The notes beneath the pieces were generated by a model. That model searched no databases. It was not told the DNA's origin and saw nothing but the letters and a program-made list of their open reading frames with translations. A stretch of DNA of 64,000 bases from NCBI GenBank assembly GCA_951799405.1, contig OX637353.1, positions 12,338,001-12,402,000 of the forward strand, read 5' to 3'. The DNA is from Agapetus fuscipes. Taxonomy: Eukaryota > Arthropoda > Insecta > Trichoptera > Glossosomatidae. Below are positions 10,501-20,462 of this stretch, piece by piece. Made by a program: the position numbers and the translations under genes. Numbering within the stretch: position 1 is the stretch's first letter; every line of letters starts with the position of its first letter.

Positions 10501-11199
10501 GCCAGAAAAGTAATCAGTAACCGATATTGTGTACAATAAATCTTTACTTTTGTAATTTACTCATATAAAGTGGTTAACAACAATGTTTAATTATGTATTT
10601 TTTTTCTTTAGATAATTGTTTATTTTTTTAAATTATAAATAAAATTATTTTGGAATAAATAAACGTGTATTATTTAATTAATCTAGTTCAAGAAATATAT
10701 TGCAGTTTGATTAAAAAAAAAACCAAGTCAAATCATAATAGTATGTTTAGAGACACAAAAAATACTTTTAAAAATGTGGACAAAAATAGCTCGCATTGAT
10801 TCCATAGAAGAATCCATCACGTCGTAATTTCTAGTAGGTATCACAATGCCCCGCCACCGCCTCACCAGGGTGGGTCACTTGCCCGACGAGGGATTATTGT
10901 AATAGGCTGCTACTAGGGTGGACGTTATCTAACGCGCGTTTCATTCAAGCCTCTCTGCCACATTCAGCCTAAACCAGACGCTCCTAAAGTTTTTTTTTGT
11001 CCCAATTCGTCGCCTATTTGGCGCTTGATCTGTAATGTTAGCGGCTAAGCTTAAAAATTTTGGATTCTCATTTTCTATTGGAAAAAATCTCACTAAATCC
11101 TGATCTTATTATTGTTAGGATTTACGGGTACAATTTAATATATTTTTAAATTTATTTCAGATTCCGTTCACGTTTTGTTGGAAAACTGAAAGGTTTTTA
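10501..11199. other. AT-rich stretch with an RTE end scrap
   Basis: About 11020-11055 (gcttgatctgtaatgttagc) matches the last codons and stop region of RTE LINEs. The rest is unassigned. Confidence 0.4.
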
Positions 11200-11345
11200 A
11201 ACTGATCAGCTTGAAGGCTCTGATACAAGTTTCCCGCTACAGACAGCTTTGGTCTTTGTATAGCATGACATAATAATGTTTCTCGAAATATTGCAAACTT
11301 GAACATTCGAACAAACACAAGTAAAATTATCCAAACCCTTGTGCG
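11200..11345 (-). repeat. R-X repeat copy
   Basis: Minus-strand relative of 28430-28690. Shared blocks include gatacaagtttcccgctaca, tttctcgaaatattgc and gaacaaacacaagtaaaatt. Confidence 0.5.
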
Positions 11346-11580
11346 TGTTATGGCCGAGGAAGTCAAGTTGCTATTCTCGGCTAGCGTATTTGAAACACAA
11401 TAACAATGGTTCAAATCACGTCTAGCCTTTTTTAATAACTTTGACCCTGGTTCAATAGATGCCTTTGCATGCACACAAGCTTCTGCTTTCGCATGAAGAC
11501 AACTGGCCAGGCAAAACAGTTTGGGGAATTTGCATGGTGTATTTCTTCACAAATCTATTAAAAAAAAAACTACATCTAGA
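11346..11580 (+). mobile_element. SINE-B, tRNA-derived, degraded
   Basis: A-box-like ttatggccgaggaagtcaag (11348 on), weak B box caatggttcaaatcacg, then the family body ataactttgaccctggttca, gcatgcacacaagcttctgc, gcatgaagacaactggccag and cacaaatctatt. The A-box type and long A-to-B spacing suggest a serine or leucine tRNA ancestor; that is inference. Confidence 0.65.
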
Positions 11581-11619
11581 GGCACACTCACACAAGAAAA
11601 CAAATACAAAGACACACAA

Positions 11620-11765
11620 TCATACATTCGTCCCACTTCAAATGAAGTGATTGAAGTAAGGCTGGCCCACTTAAAAAAAAAAGTTCCACTCGCCACATGC
11701 GAACCCTTCGGAGATAACGCGCAAAAAGTTACACTTTATGTGTAGCTTAGTTGCGTAGCTAAATC
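11620..11765 (+). mobile_element. SINE-A 3' fragment
   Basis: Matches the dimeric SINE's 3' body: cacttcaaatgaagtgattg, aaggctggcccac, ccacatgcgaacccttcgg and the tail gttacactttatgtgtagct. Confidence 0.7.
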
Positions 11766-12059
11766 ATTACGAACTATGGGAATCACTGCCCTAGCGGCTC
11801 TGATAATCCATCCTTTGTCACGCCTCAAGGGTCTAAGCCGATCCAATCCGACGCGAGTGCGGGTCCGCGTGCCCGTAAAAATGCCGATTCGGAAATTCTT
11901 CCGCCCATATCACACGAGGGTCCCGACCTTTGAGGAAAATCTTTCCTACGAGGTCTTTACAACAGACCTTTAATCCACTAGTTTTAATTACCCACCCAAG
12001 GCTTAGTTTGGTGCCAGAGTTGTTTTAAAATTACGCTGTAGGTACGCATGGAGAGATGT

Positions 12060-12745
12060 TTAGTGGAATTACCACGATTAAAATCAGCACCACGGTCAGT
12101 TCCGGCTACTATGGTTTACGACAGCTGAAATATATTAAAAAATATCTACCGTTGGAAGCTAAAAGGTCACTCGTCAACGCTTTTGTAGTATCCAAAGTGG
12201 ACTACTGTAATGGCATTTATGCAGCCCAACCACAGTGTGAATTAAGTCGGTTGCAGTCAGTAATGAATGCAGGCGCGCGGCTTATATTCAACCAAACCAA
12301 ACACTGTCACATAACTCCGCTTTTGGAGCGACTCCACTGGCTGAGGTTTCCTCAACGCGTCAAATTTAAACTTGGCCTTATCACATACAAAGCTCTCCAT
12401 GATGCAGCTCCTTTCTACATCCAAGAGCTGATTGTCTCAAAAGTCCTGAGCTCAAGGGAGCAAACACTAAGATCAGCAGAGAACGGAGCGGAAACCCTGC
12501 TAAATGAACCTAGAAGAAAAATCGCCACTGTTTTCGGAGACCGTGCTTTTGCGGTGGCCGGCCCTGCGACCTGGAATCATCTACCACCAGAAATCCGGAG
12601 GTCTAAGACGATTGAGGACCTAAAGAGGAGGATGAAGACATTTTTCTTCGCCCAGTAAATTGCTAAGCGCCCTTGGAGTGACATTGAGTTACGAAACGGC
12701 GCTGAAAAGGAAATCATCATAATCATCATCATCATCATCATTACA
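12060..12745 (+). pseudogene. L2/CR1-like LINE, C-terminal RT fragment
   Basis: A 200-codon frame (12056-12658) covers the end of the reverse transcriptase ORF of an L2/CR1-type LINE. It has the thumb-region motifs SKVDYCNGIY, RLQSVMNAGARLIF, HITPLLERLHWL and the C-terminal GDRAFAVAGPATWNHLPPEI. The catalytic palm and the endonuclease are absent, so this is a 5'-truncated dead copy. After the stop a short 3' untranslated stretch (gagttacgaaacggcgct) leads to an (ATC)n tail at about 12717-12741, the usual 3' end for this group. The frame is well preserved, so insertion may be fairly recent. Confidence 0.85.
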
Positions 12746-13579
12746 ATTTTGTATGAAGTGTTTATTTTGGAGTAATTTCCTCGAGGATATAACCTAACCT
12801 TTACATGTTAATACTACCCAATTGAACTGCTATATGAAATATATTTTAAATTATTTTACATTACAGTTATATTACATTGTACCTAACCTAACTCTAAATA
12901 TGTAAATACTACCCCACTGTACTACTGTAAAAAGGGTATTTTTAATGGTACATTGAAACTTTCACGGCCGGTTATTGTTGACATGTTCCGTGATCTGTGT
13001 TGTTGACATAACAATCCTTTTTTTTTGGGCTATGTAGCCGTGGTGGTTGATTCTTTGAATTTTGAATTCAAAAGCCAGCGTTTCTTCCAAAACATCAGAT
13101 CCTGTAAGAAGATCACAGCGACTAGCCAACCGTTGATAATGCCCATCGGAGCAATGGACGAAACTGTCCTGAAAGAATCAACCAGATCATGGCTACACAT
13201 CCCGAAAAAGTGATGCTCATTTAGTTATGTACACTTACACTGTATATATTTTTTGTATTATTCTTATCATGATCATAGCTATGTAAGCTTTATACTAGTA
13301 ATATGAGAGAAATGAGTTTGATTCCTAAAGAAGCACAAAAAACATACTTCAATTTACAATTTGCTCTTCACTGGATTGAAAAAATTGTCTTCCTTTACAT
13401 AAGGCTCTTGGGCTCTTGATGTGTGAGGCACATAAAAACAGCGCTCTTTTATAAAACAGGAACTAAAATATCTCCGTACATACAAATACTGCTCATCAAA
13501 GATCAACTCAGCTTCACAGAAAATGGGCCTTGCATGAGAATTAGTGCGTTTCATTACATATTTTTTTCAAATATTTTTT
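12746..13579. other. Mostly unassigned; SINE-A scrap near 13395
   Basis: About 13395-13450 resembles the single-unit SINE-A 3' end (ggctcttgatgtgtgag, aaacagcgctctttta). Nothing else recognised. Confidence 0.4.
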
Positions 13580-13672
13580 TCGCATTTGATTCTCACACTC
13601 TTCATAATCTGAGCTAAGAAAAAACACTCAAGCACGATAATGTGAGAGAAGTTTTAAATATTTTTCTCACCA
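13580..13672. mobile_element. MITE-1 internal fragment
   Basis: Shares ctcttcataatctgagctaa, then cacgataatgtgagag and ttaaatatttt with complete copies. Both ends are lost. Confidence 0.55.
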
Positions 13673-14050
13673 TGTTTCAGGGAAAGTTAGCAAAAGTTGC
13701 AGGGTTTATGTTCATTTGAGACTTGGACTCTAATTTGTAAGTAGGCACAAATTTAGCATTTGTAACCGTGAACTTAAGTATGAGGTTGACCACCCATACT
13801 GTAAAAAATGGTTCACTTTGCCAATGTCACCCCTGTTTCAGGGAATATCGGCAAGAGTTGCAGGGCTTATGTTCATTTGAGGTTTGGATTTTATTTGTAA
13901 GTACACAATCAGCATTTGTAAGCGCGAACTACACGTGTTTGTTTGTGGGCATACATCTGAGAGCTTTGAATGAATATATCCTTGCAACTTAGATTAAAGA
14001 TTATAGAACTTACACGTGTCTCTTTGTGGACGTGCAATATATCTTGGAAC
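13673..14050 (+). mobile_element. Two RTE-tail elements in tandem
   Basis: A truncated first copy (from tttcagggaaagttagcaaa) runs into a second, fuller copy near 13777 (tgaggttgaccacccatact). That copy is followed by ccttgcaacttagattaaag and a third short end near 14040. Same orientation throughout. Confidence 0.7.
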
Positions 14051-14139
14051 TTAGATTATGTATTATTTTAGATCATTACATCGAAACCTCACTTTTCAAA
14101 AAAGTGGACTTCATAATACACTTAGGCTTTGACGTCCAG

Positions 14140-14215
14140 ATAAACAAACAAATAGGTTATATTATTTTTAATATCAAATAGGTTATATTATGTCAAATAG
14201 GTTATATTATATTGT
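14140..14215 (+). repeat. Short tandem repeat caaataggttatatta
   Basis: Three copies of a unit containing caaataggttatatta, with slightly different spacing. Confidence 0.7.
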
Positions 14216-14459
14216 GTGTTGTGGGTTGGATACAAAAGTAATTTATTTCGCCTAATTATAAAATATGTATTTATTAATCCCAAAGGAATCGGACGGCCGG
14301 TAAATCACGTGGATTTGGGCAGATGAAAATATTAAAACCGCATTATTCCCAAAATTATTATTGTATGCGTAAATGATTAATAAATGTTTTAGCAATTATT
14401 GTTTTTAATAAATAAATTAGCGATAGTGGTATTGATAAATGAAATTAAATTTTAAAAGT

Positions 14460-14725
14460 ACTTGTTATCTATAATATAATCTATAATCTAAGTTGCAAGG
14501 ATATATTCATTCAAAGCTCTCAGATGTATGCCCACAAACAAACACGTGTAGTTCGCGCTTACAAATGCTGATTGTGTACTTACAAATAAACTCCAAACCT
14601 CAAATGAACATAAGCCCTGCAACTCTTGCCGACATTTCCTGAAACAGGGGTGACATTGGCAAAGTGAACCATTTTTTACAGTATGGGTGGTCAGCCTCAT
14701 ACCAACCTATAAGTCAAGGAATCCG
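14460..14725 (-). mobile_element. 3' untranslated tail of the truncated RTE copy
   Basis: On the minus strand this follows the RTE ORF at 14838-15960 by about 110 bp. It is nearly identical to the tail of the intact copy at 21150-21400, from ttccttgacttataggttgg to ccttgcaacttagattatag. It shows that the 245-bp short repeat is part of the LINE 3' end. Confidence 0.8.
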
Positions 14726-14837
14726 AGTAATAAATAACATTTAAGTATAAGAAAACAACAAAACCTTAAAAATAAATCTATACAAAAAAAGTAAAAAATG
14801 TCTTATGCAAAAAATGTAGCAAGCCAATAAACCAACA

Positions 14838-15965
14838 TTAAAAATCAGCATTGCAGATTAGCCGCCACTTCTTCCTGTCCTTGCAAACTTCTTTCATTTC
14901 ATCCCGAGTCATAACTTTTTTCATACAAGCTCTCCTTTTATTATGACTCTGGATATCCCATTCACTCGCTATTTCGAAAATTTGGTCCATCCATACCTTT
15001 CTCGGTCTTCCTCTTCCACGACATCCATCAATTCTTGCAGCATATACTTTCTTCGTCATTCTTTCCTCATTCATTCTCTCCAAATGTCCAAACCATCTAA
15101 GTATACTTCTTTTAATCTTTACTTTCACACTTTCTCTTACACCGCATTCCTCTCTAACAAAATCATTCCTCACCCTATCACTCCGTCTTTTTCCAATCAT
15201 ACTTCTTAAGTAATCCATTTCTACCGTATGGACTTTACTAATCTCACTTTCACTCACCGTCCAGGCTTCACTTCCATACATCAGAGTGGGCACTAGTATA
15301 CCACCGTGCACCGCCAGTCGAACATTTTTTGAAAGATTCTGGTTTTTGGCGATGCTAGCGGTAGCACCCAGTACGCACCTGCCTTTCATTATTCTTCTTT
15401 CAAATTCACCGGTCATTCTTCCATCTTTTTCAAACTTACTTCCCAGGTATACAAACTCATTTACGACATCAACATTCATTCCATTAATTTTAAATTCATA
15501 ATTCATATTTTCATCATCTCTTTCAAAAATCAAAACTTTCGTCTTTCTTGCATTCAACTTCAAATTATTACCTTTCAAAGCTTCGTTCAATCTAGAGAGC
15601 ATCATTTGCAATTCCACTGCTGAATCAGATACAAGGACTGCATCATCCGCATACAGTAGAACGCTTACTTTGCTCTCTCCTATCATCAATCCACAATCAT
15701 TAAGTCTAGCATCCCTGACACACTTGTCCATAACTATGTTAAATAGCCATGGACTCATCACACATCCTTGCCTCACACCCTTATACACTTCAAACCACTC
15801 ACTATACTCACCATCAATACGGACACATGCCTTACTATTTTCATAGTTTGCATGCACCGCACCTAGGAGAGCCCCATTCACTCCGTATGCTTTCAAAACA
15901 TCCCATAACATACCTCTGTCCACTGAGTCAAAAGCCTTTTCCAGATCTACAAAGGCCGAAAAAAA
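14838..15965 (-). pseudogene. 5'-truncated RTE LINE, reverse transcriptase half
   Basis: The frame covers about the last 375 codons of the RTE ORF. It begins just before the palm motif AFVDLEKAFDS and includes GVRQGCVMSPWLF, the catalytic LLYADDAV, LKLNARKTKVLIF, FVYLGS, and the C-terminal WFGHLERM and GRGRPRKVWMDQI boxes. It is very close to the matching part of the 1001-residue copy at 21507-24512. The endonuclease and the first half of the RT are missing, so it cannot move by itself. The 20 or so residues before the motif come from inverted LINE sequence, not a native start. Confidence 0.9.
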
Positions 15966-15987
15966 GAAGTTCAACAAAAGTCTATAA

Positions 15988-16062
15988 ATCAGATTGCGAA
16001 TGAATGGAATATCCAGAGTCATAATAAAAGAAAAGCCTGTATGAAGAAGGTTATGACTCTTA
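15988..16062 (+). mobile_element. Inverted RTE segment at the 5' end of the truncated copy
   Basis: Plus-strand RTE C-terminal coding sequence (attgcgaatgaatggaatat, then aaaagcctgtatgaagaagg), opposite in orientation to the adjoining LINE. A 5'-truncated LINE with an inverted piece of itself at its 5' end is the hallmark of twin priming. A separate insertion is less likely. Confidence 0.7.
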
Positions 16063-16919
16063 TGAATTATGAATTCTTTAATTTAATTTTTTCAACAAAC
16101 ATTTTTTATAGCCTCTTTAGTTATTTTTTTACATTAAAAGAGAATTGTTTTTTTTTAAATTAAAAAAATAAAACAAGTTAAATTACATTTTTTTTTTTGA
16201 AATATTGATTATGATCAAATAAATAAAATGTCACCTGAAGATTTCCCCCGAAAACGTTTATAACGACTCAAAAAAAAAAAAAAACTGGAAGAAAACAAAG
16301 TTGTATATTTTTTTTAATTAAAAAAAAATAAAAACACCGTTAAATAATTTTTTTTTTTTGTCAAATTATTATTCAAAATGAAAACAGAGATTATTAAATT
16401 ATGCGCTTACCAACGAATAGCATTTCAGTTATGTACTATGTAAGATACAGAGAAGATTTAAATCGTCATACATAAAGGACGTTCAGTTTTTTATTTATTG
16501 CAAAAAATAACCTGTCTGACGTTACAAGCACTATTTTTTTCAACAATAAACAACGATATTCTTAAAATATGTTTTCTTTTTAATTACGAAGATATACAAC
16601 GTGGCACATCTTTGTCATGTGATAATTAGGAGAGCTTAAAATAATATTGGATGTTTAAAGGCAAAATACGAGATGTGACATCGTAGTGTTTTATTATAAA
16701 GGGACAAACAAAATTAATTCATAAGGCGACAGCATTAATTATAACTTTATGAGCATGGCGGCTTAACCCTGTGATTTTCAGGCAGGTCTGCACGTACATT
16801 AATCCCTAGAAAAAGTCTGCATTTTGTTTTTCTTTCCTTTTATCTTCTTTCAGTGGCAATTCCATCAAAGATCATCGTGGCTATTTTAACTCTGGATGCT
16901 TCATAAATGATGCTTTATA
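16063..16919. other. AT-rich stretch with a degraded hammerhead-like scrap
   Basis: About 16231-16270 has tcacctgaagatttcccccg followed by aaaacgttt, resembling the hammerhead-like motifs elsewhere but lacking one strand of helix II. Otherwise homopolymer-rich sequence with no gene. Confidence 0.35.
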
Positions 16920-17205
16920 AAATTTATAAAATGTAATTTGTCGTGTATGTACCTTGACTTATAAGTTGGTATGCGGCTGACCACCCACACAGTAAAAAAA
17001 TATTTACTTTGCCATGTCACCCCTGTTTCAGGGAAGGACGGCAAGAGTTGCAGGGTGTATGCCCATTTGAGATTTGGTTTTTTATATTGCAGGTTCACAT
17101 GCGGCATGCGCAAGCGCGTACTTGTACTTGTCTGGTTGTGAAAATGCATGTAATGTGAATCTCCAATGTAATATATCTTTGCAACTTAGATTAGATTAGA
17201 TGCTT
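16920..17205 (+). mobile_element. RTE-tail element with 3'-UTR lead-in
   Basis: Starts with aaatgtaatttgtcgtgtat, also found before the tail at 3890, then ccttgacttataagttggta. It ends tttgcaacttagattagatt, so it is a 5'-truncated LINE cut within the 3' untranslated region. Confidence 0.7.
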
Positions 17206-17462
17206 CGGCTCGAAATTGGGACTTGGTGCTTTTGTTAAACCACGGTCGCAGGTTTTTCAGTCGCAACATGTCATTCGGCGTCCTTGAGTTTTTGAAAATG
17301 TTGTTCTTTGAGTGGTGGATTAAATACTTACATGATATCATGAAAGCCAAAGTTGTCAATACTGAGAGTATAAAAGAAAATTGTTGTAGGTTTATTTACG
17401 AATATTATACGGAAGAATTTGAGAAATAAGACAAAATATTATTACTTTGATTTCTACTAAAT

Positions 17463-17525
17463 TATCTCGATCATCTTAAGGTACAATGTTTGTACCTGAA
17501 GATGACCGAGAGATCTAAAACGCTC
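17463..17525. repeat. Small foldback with degraded hammerhead-like motif
   Basis: ctcgatcatcttaaggtac and gtacctgaagatgaccgag are near-mirror images around a loop aatgttt. The right half reads GUAC, CUGAAGA, U, GACC, then UAAAA in place of GAAA, followed by a GUAU that can still pair with GUAC. Same head-to-head layout as 39787-40006, but eroded. Confidence 0.5.
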
Positions 17526-17630
17526 GTATGTATTAATTCAAATAAAATTAATAAGCAAGTGAAAATAAATCAATTAATATGAATTTTCTCAGTGTCAATA
17601 CACAATCAATACAAAATATAAAAAAATAAT

Positions 17631-18162
17631 TGGATTTTTATGTTGTAACTCCACATGCAGCAAGTGTAAGCTAGAACTTATGCGTGTCTGCTTACGAGAA
17701 CGCATTTAATATTAATCTTAAATGTTAGTATATATTTGCAACTTAGATTAAAGATTTCAGTTCTATTAAATTTCATACTATACTAAGATTAGACTTTTTT
17801 AAAGTTTGTGTATTCACACAGTGAAAATTCATTTTTATAAATAATTATAAATTTTTTTTTATAATTACTTATATACTAAGATTTTTTTTTTTTTTTTTAT
17901 AATTTCACGACACATTGTGCCTTTTACAAAACATACAAAGAATAGTGTTATAAATACAAGAGCAAGTAAAAAGTATAAAATGAAACAACAAATATAACAG
18001 AACAACAGTTAAAAACCATCTGGGGTAAAAAAGTAACATAAAACAAAATAATGATTACATAAGTAAGTATTAATACTTTAAAAATAGAGAGATGAGATAA
18101 AAAACAAGAGAATTGAACAGTTTATGAATGTATAAATAGTAAGCAGAAATTAGAAGTAAGTA
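17631..18162 (+). repeat. Left arm of a large inverted duplication
   Basis: Matches the reverse complement of 20463-20890 over its whole length, from tggatttttatgttgtaact through gtaagctagaacttatgcg and tttcacgacacattgtgcc to gcagaaattagaagtaagta. It includes an RTE-tail fragment (about 17631-17760). It is about 100 bp longer than the other arm because of an extra block at 17791-17882. Confidence 0.85.
17791..17882. other. About 92-bp insertion flanked by a 12-bp direct repeat
   Basis: Present in the left arm only. It is flanked by tatactaagatt on both sides, as expected for a target-site duplication. Inside is gtgtattcacacagtgaaaa, which is inverted relative to the actttcactgtgtta module at about 18290. 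Confidence 0.6.
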
Positions 18163-18178
18163 GCTGAGTAACTATTCT

Positions 18179-18216
18179 GCTCCCGAAGATGCCTCATTAG
18201 GCGAAAATATTCGAGC
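18179..18216 (+). ncRNA. Hammerhead-ribozyme-like motif (divergent copy)
   Basis: Layout: GCUC (18179-18182) pairs with GAGC (18213-18216) as helix I. The core box CCGAAGA stands for CUGAAGA. An extra U precedes helix II, GCCU with AGGC around CAUU. GAAA (18203-18206) follows. Helix III would be AAUAUU, self-complementary, and C at 18212 is the cleavage-site position. One core base differs from consensus (C for U4), so activity is doubtful; the paired positions are what make it notable. Confidence 0.45.
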
Positions 18217-18984
18217 AAAAAAGAAATAAATAAGTGAATTACAACTTTGTTTCCATTTAAATTTTTTAAATAATTAAAAATGGACTTTCACTGTGTTAAT
18301 AAATCCACCCTAAAAAATATACAAAATATAAAATATAACTTTCTAATCTAAAATCTAAATCTAAACTTTGCTTTGAAATTTTTGAAGTGACCATAAATTA
18401 GCATCTTCAAACCAACAGTTATTGCGTTTATCCTTGAAAAATATCATAACCTCGTGGGGTTAAAAACAAAATAAGGTCGGAATAACAAAATGGCGTGCGT
18501 ACTTTGAAACAATACTGTACTGGGTCTTAATGATTCCTTACAAAGTTGACATTCACCCTGCCCCGCGAGCAGCGACTCGATTTAAACCATTAAATTTATT
18601 TAAATTTATTTCTTGTTTCGCTTTGAGGAAAGAACCTGCGCGAGTTTACAGTATTAATTATTAGAAGCGACAATTCAACTAACTTGTCGGTATCTCTCCG
18701 ACTTAGCGGCATTAAGAAGTTGCCGCGCGCCGGAGGGAAGCTCACCTCCCATGGAACTTTTATATTATGTCATAACGCTAATGCTCCCCGGCTGCCTTTA
18801 TAGCGCGCAAACTAATATTAAAAATAAAAGTTGGACCTTTGAGTCAGATAAATTCAAGACGAACTGGCCTTTCGGGCTTTTGCTTAATCAAACTCTGTGT
18901 CTGAGCCAGTGGCGAAGTGTTGACTTATTTTAAAGTGAAGCCTCTACGACTTGAAATTAATTTTGTTTTTCAATAAGGGACATA
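18217..18984. other. Module shared downstream of hammerhead-like motifs, then unassigned
   Basis: 18217-18300 ends in aaaatggactttcactgtgt, resembling sequence after the motif at 57395-57470 (aaaatgaactttcacgaagt). The rest is unassigned; GC-richer patches at 18560-18760 show no convincing gene. Confidence 0.4.
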
Positions 18985-19030
18985 TAATAGTGTAAGGGTG
19001 TAAGGCAAGGATGTATGATGAATCCGTGGC

Positions 19031-19186
19031 TATTTAACATAGTCATGGACAAGTCCTATTTAACATAGTCATGGACAAGTCCTTTTTAACATAGTCATGG
19101 ACAAGTCCTATTTAACATAGTCATGGACAAGTCCTATTTAACATAGTCATGGACAAGTCCTATTTAACATAGTCATGGACAAGTCC
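19031..19186 (+). repeat. 26-bp tandem array born inside a LINE ORF
   Basis: Six adjoining copies of tatttaacatagtcatggac plus aagtcc, almost identical. The unit is the RTE coding segment for LFNIVMDK, present once in the intact LINE. A short inverted piece (acgactatgttaaa) and a further partial copy follow at 19187-19223. Confidence 0.9.
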
Positions 19187-19225
19187 ACGACTATGTTAAA
19201 GCCACGGACATTTAACATAGTCATT

Positions 19226-19515
19226 GACCGGTCCGTAGTCCAGTGGACTCGTAAATGAATGGTTGTGGGTTCGAATTCCGGCAGAGCTCAAAAAATGTAC
19301 CATTTATATTTTCAAGTTTGCTCTTCGCTAGGTTTGAAGAGTTAATAAACGTTTACCTAAGATCGGTCATCAAAAAGTTCCATCCAGCATTACAGCAACT
19401 GGGTCTTGTTTGAGAATTGGCGCTTTCTACAGCGACAAACAAGCTCGCACAGGGCTCTTGGGGTGTGATACACACAAAAACAGCGCTAACCAAATAAATC
19501 AGCCTTATTTTTTTT
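19226..19515 (+). mobile_element. SINE-A, single-module form, inside a LINE copy
   Basis: gaccggtccgtagtccagtg, B box gtgggttcgaattccgg, linker tacagcaactgggtcttg, then the single-module 3' end gggctcttggggtgtgatac and aaaacagcgctaacc. The second tRNA-like module is absent. It interrupts the RTE copy between the VMDK and RDARL regions. Confidence 0.8.
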
Positions 19516-19905
19516 TAAGTGTGTTCGAGATGCTAGACTTGATGATTGTGGATTAATGATAGGAGAGAGCAAAGTGAGTGTTCTACTGTATGCGGATGAT
19601 GCAGTTCTTCTATCAGATTCAGCAGTAAAATTGCAAACAATGCTCTCTAAATTAAACAAAGCTTTGGAAGGTAATCATTTGAAATTGAATGCAAGTAAGA
19701 CGAAAGTTTTGATTTTTGAAAGAAATGATTAAAATAAAAGTTAAAAATAAATAGAATGAAAGTTGATGTGGTAAATGAATTTGTCTACTTGAGAAGTATG
19801 TTTGAAAAACATGGAAAAATGACTGGTGAGTTTGAAAGAAGAATACTCAAGGGAAGGTGTGTACTGGGTGCTACCCTCTTGTATCGCCAAGAACCAGAAT
19901 CTTAC

Positions 19906-20462
19906 AACACATATATAATCCTCGCCGTAATCTACAACACAGACGTTTATATTTTTTATCTTTGAAGATTAATGTTAAGTGAATGCCTTTACAATCGACA
20001 AAATTGAATGTTATAAGTATATTTCAAATGAGATTTTTGACTGTTAGCAATGGAAATTGTGTAGCGTTCCCACTACGCCCCTGTGTTTAGACTCACAGAG
20101 GAATTAACTCGAGATTGTGAGGTGTATAAGCGGACTAATAGCTTAACTTAACTAGAAAGCTGCAGGACTTCTATTGTGAGTAAGTTTAATACGAGAATAC
20201 CTTCCTTAAAGATGAGCAACGCGGAAGTTCTAATATAAAACTTAATTTTTAAGCTGTAAGAATTTTCCTTTCAATCGGTCCATCTTTTTATTTCTGTTGC
20301 TTGTATATTTATTTTGATTTTTGATTTATATTTTTTCTCTATATAGTAACTTTGATTTTTATATAGTTTTTGTTATTGGGTTTGTTTTGTTTCATTTTAC
20401 TTTCATATATATTTATAAATCTTTTTCAATCTATTTTTAATTGTGTTTTATATTCAGCTTAT
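19906..20462. other. Unassigned AT-rich stretch
   Basis: No recognisable gene or repeat family between the dead LINE copy and the right inverted arm. Confidence 0.4.

Larger units (their letters stand above)
18985..19905 (+). pseudogene. Shattered RTE LINE copy
   Basis: Fragments of the RTE reverse transcriptase in order: the VRQGC/PWLFNIVMDK region (18990-19056), a tandem array grown from it, a SINE-A insertion, then from about 19522 the matches to RDARL-DCGLMIGES, LLYADDAVLLSDSAV, LKLNASKTKVLIFER (ended by a stop) and VVNEFVYLRSMFEK up to the GAT-region near 19880. Frameshifts, stops and the insertion show it is dead. The endonuclease half is absent. Confidence 0.8.
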
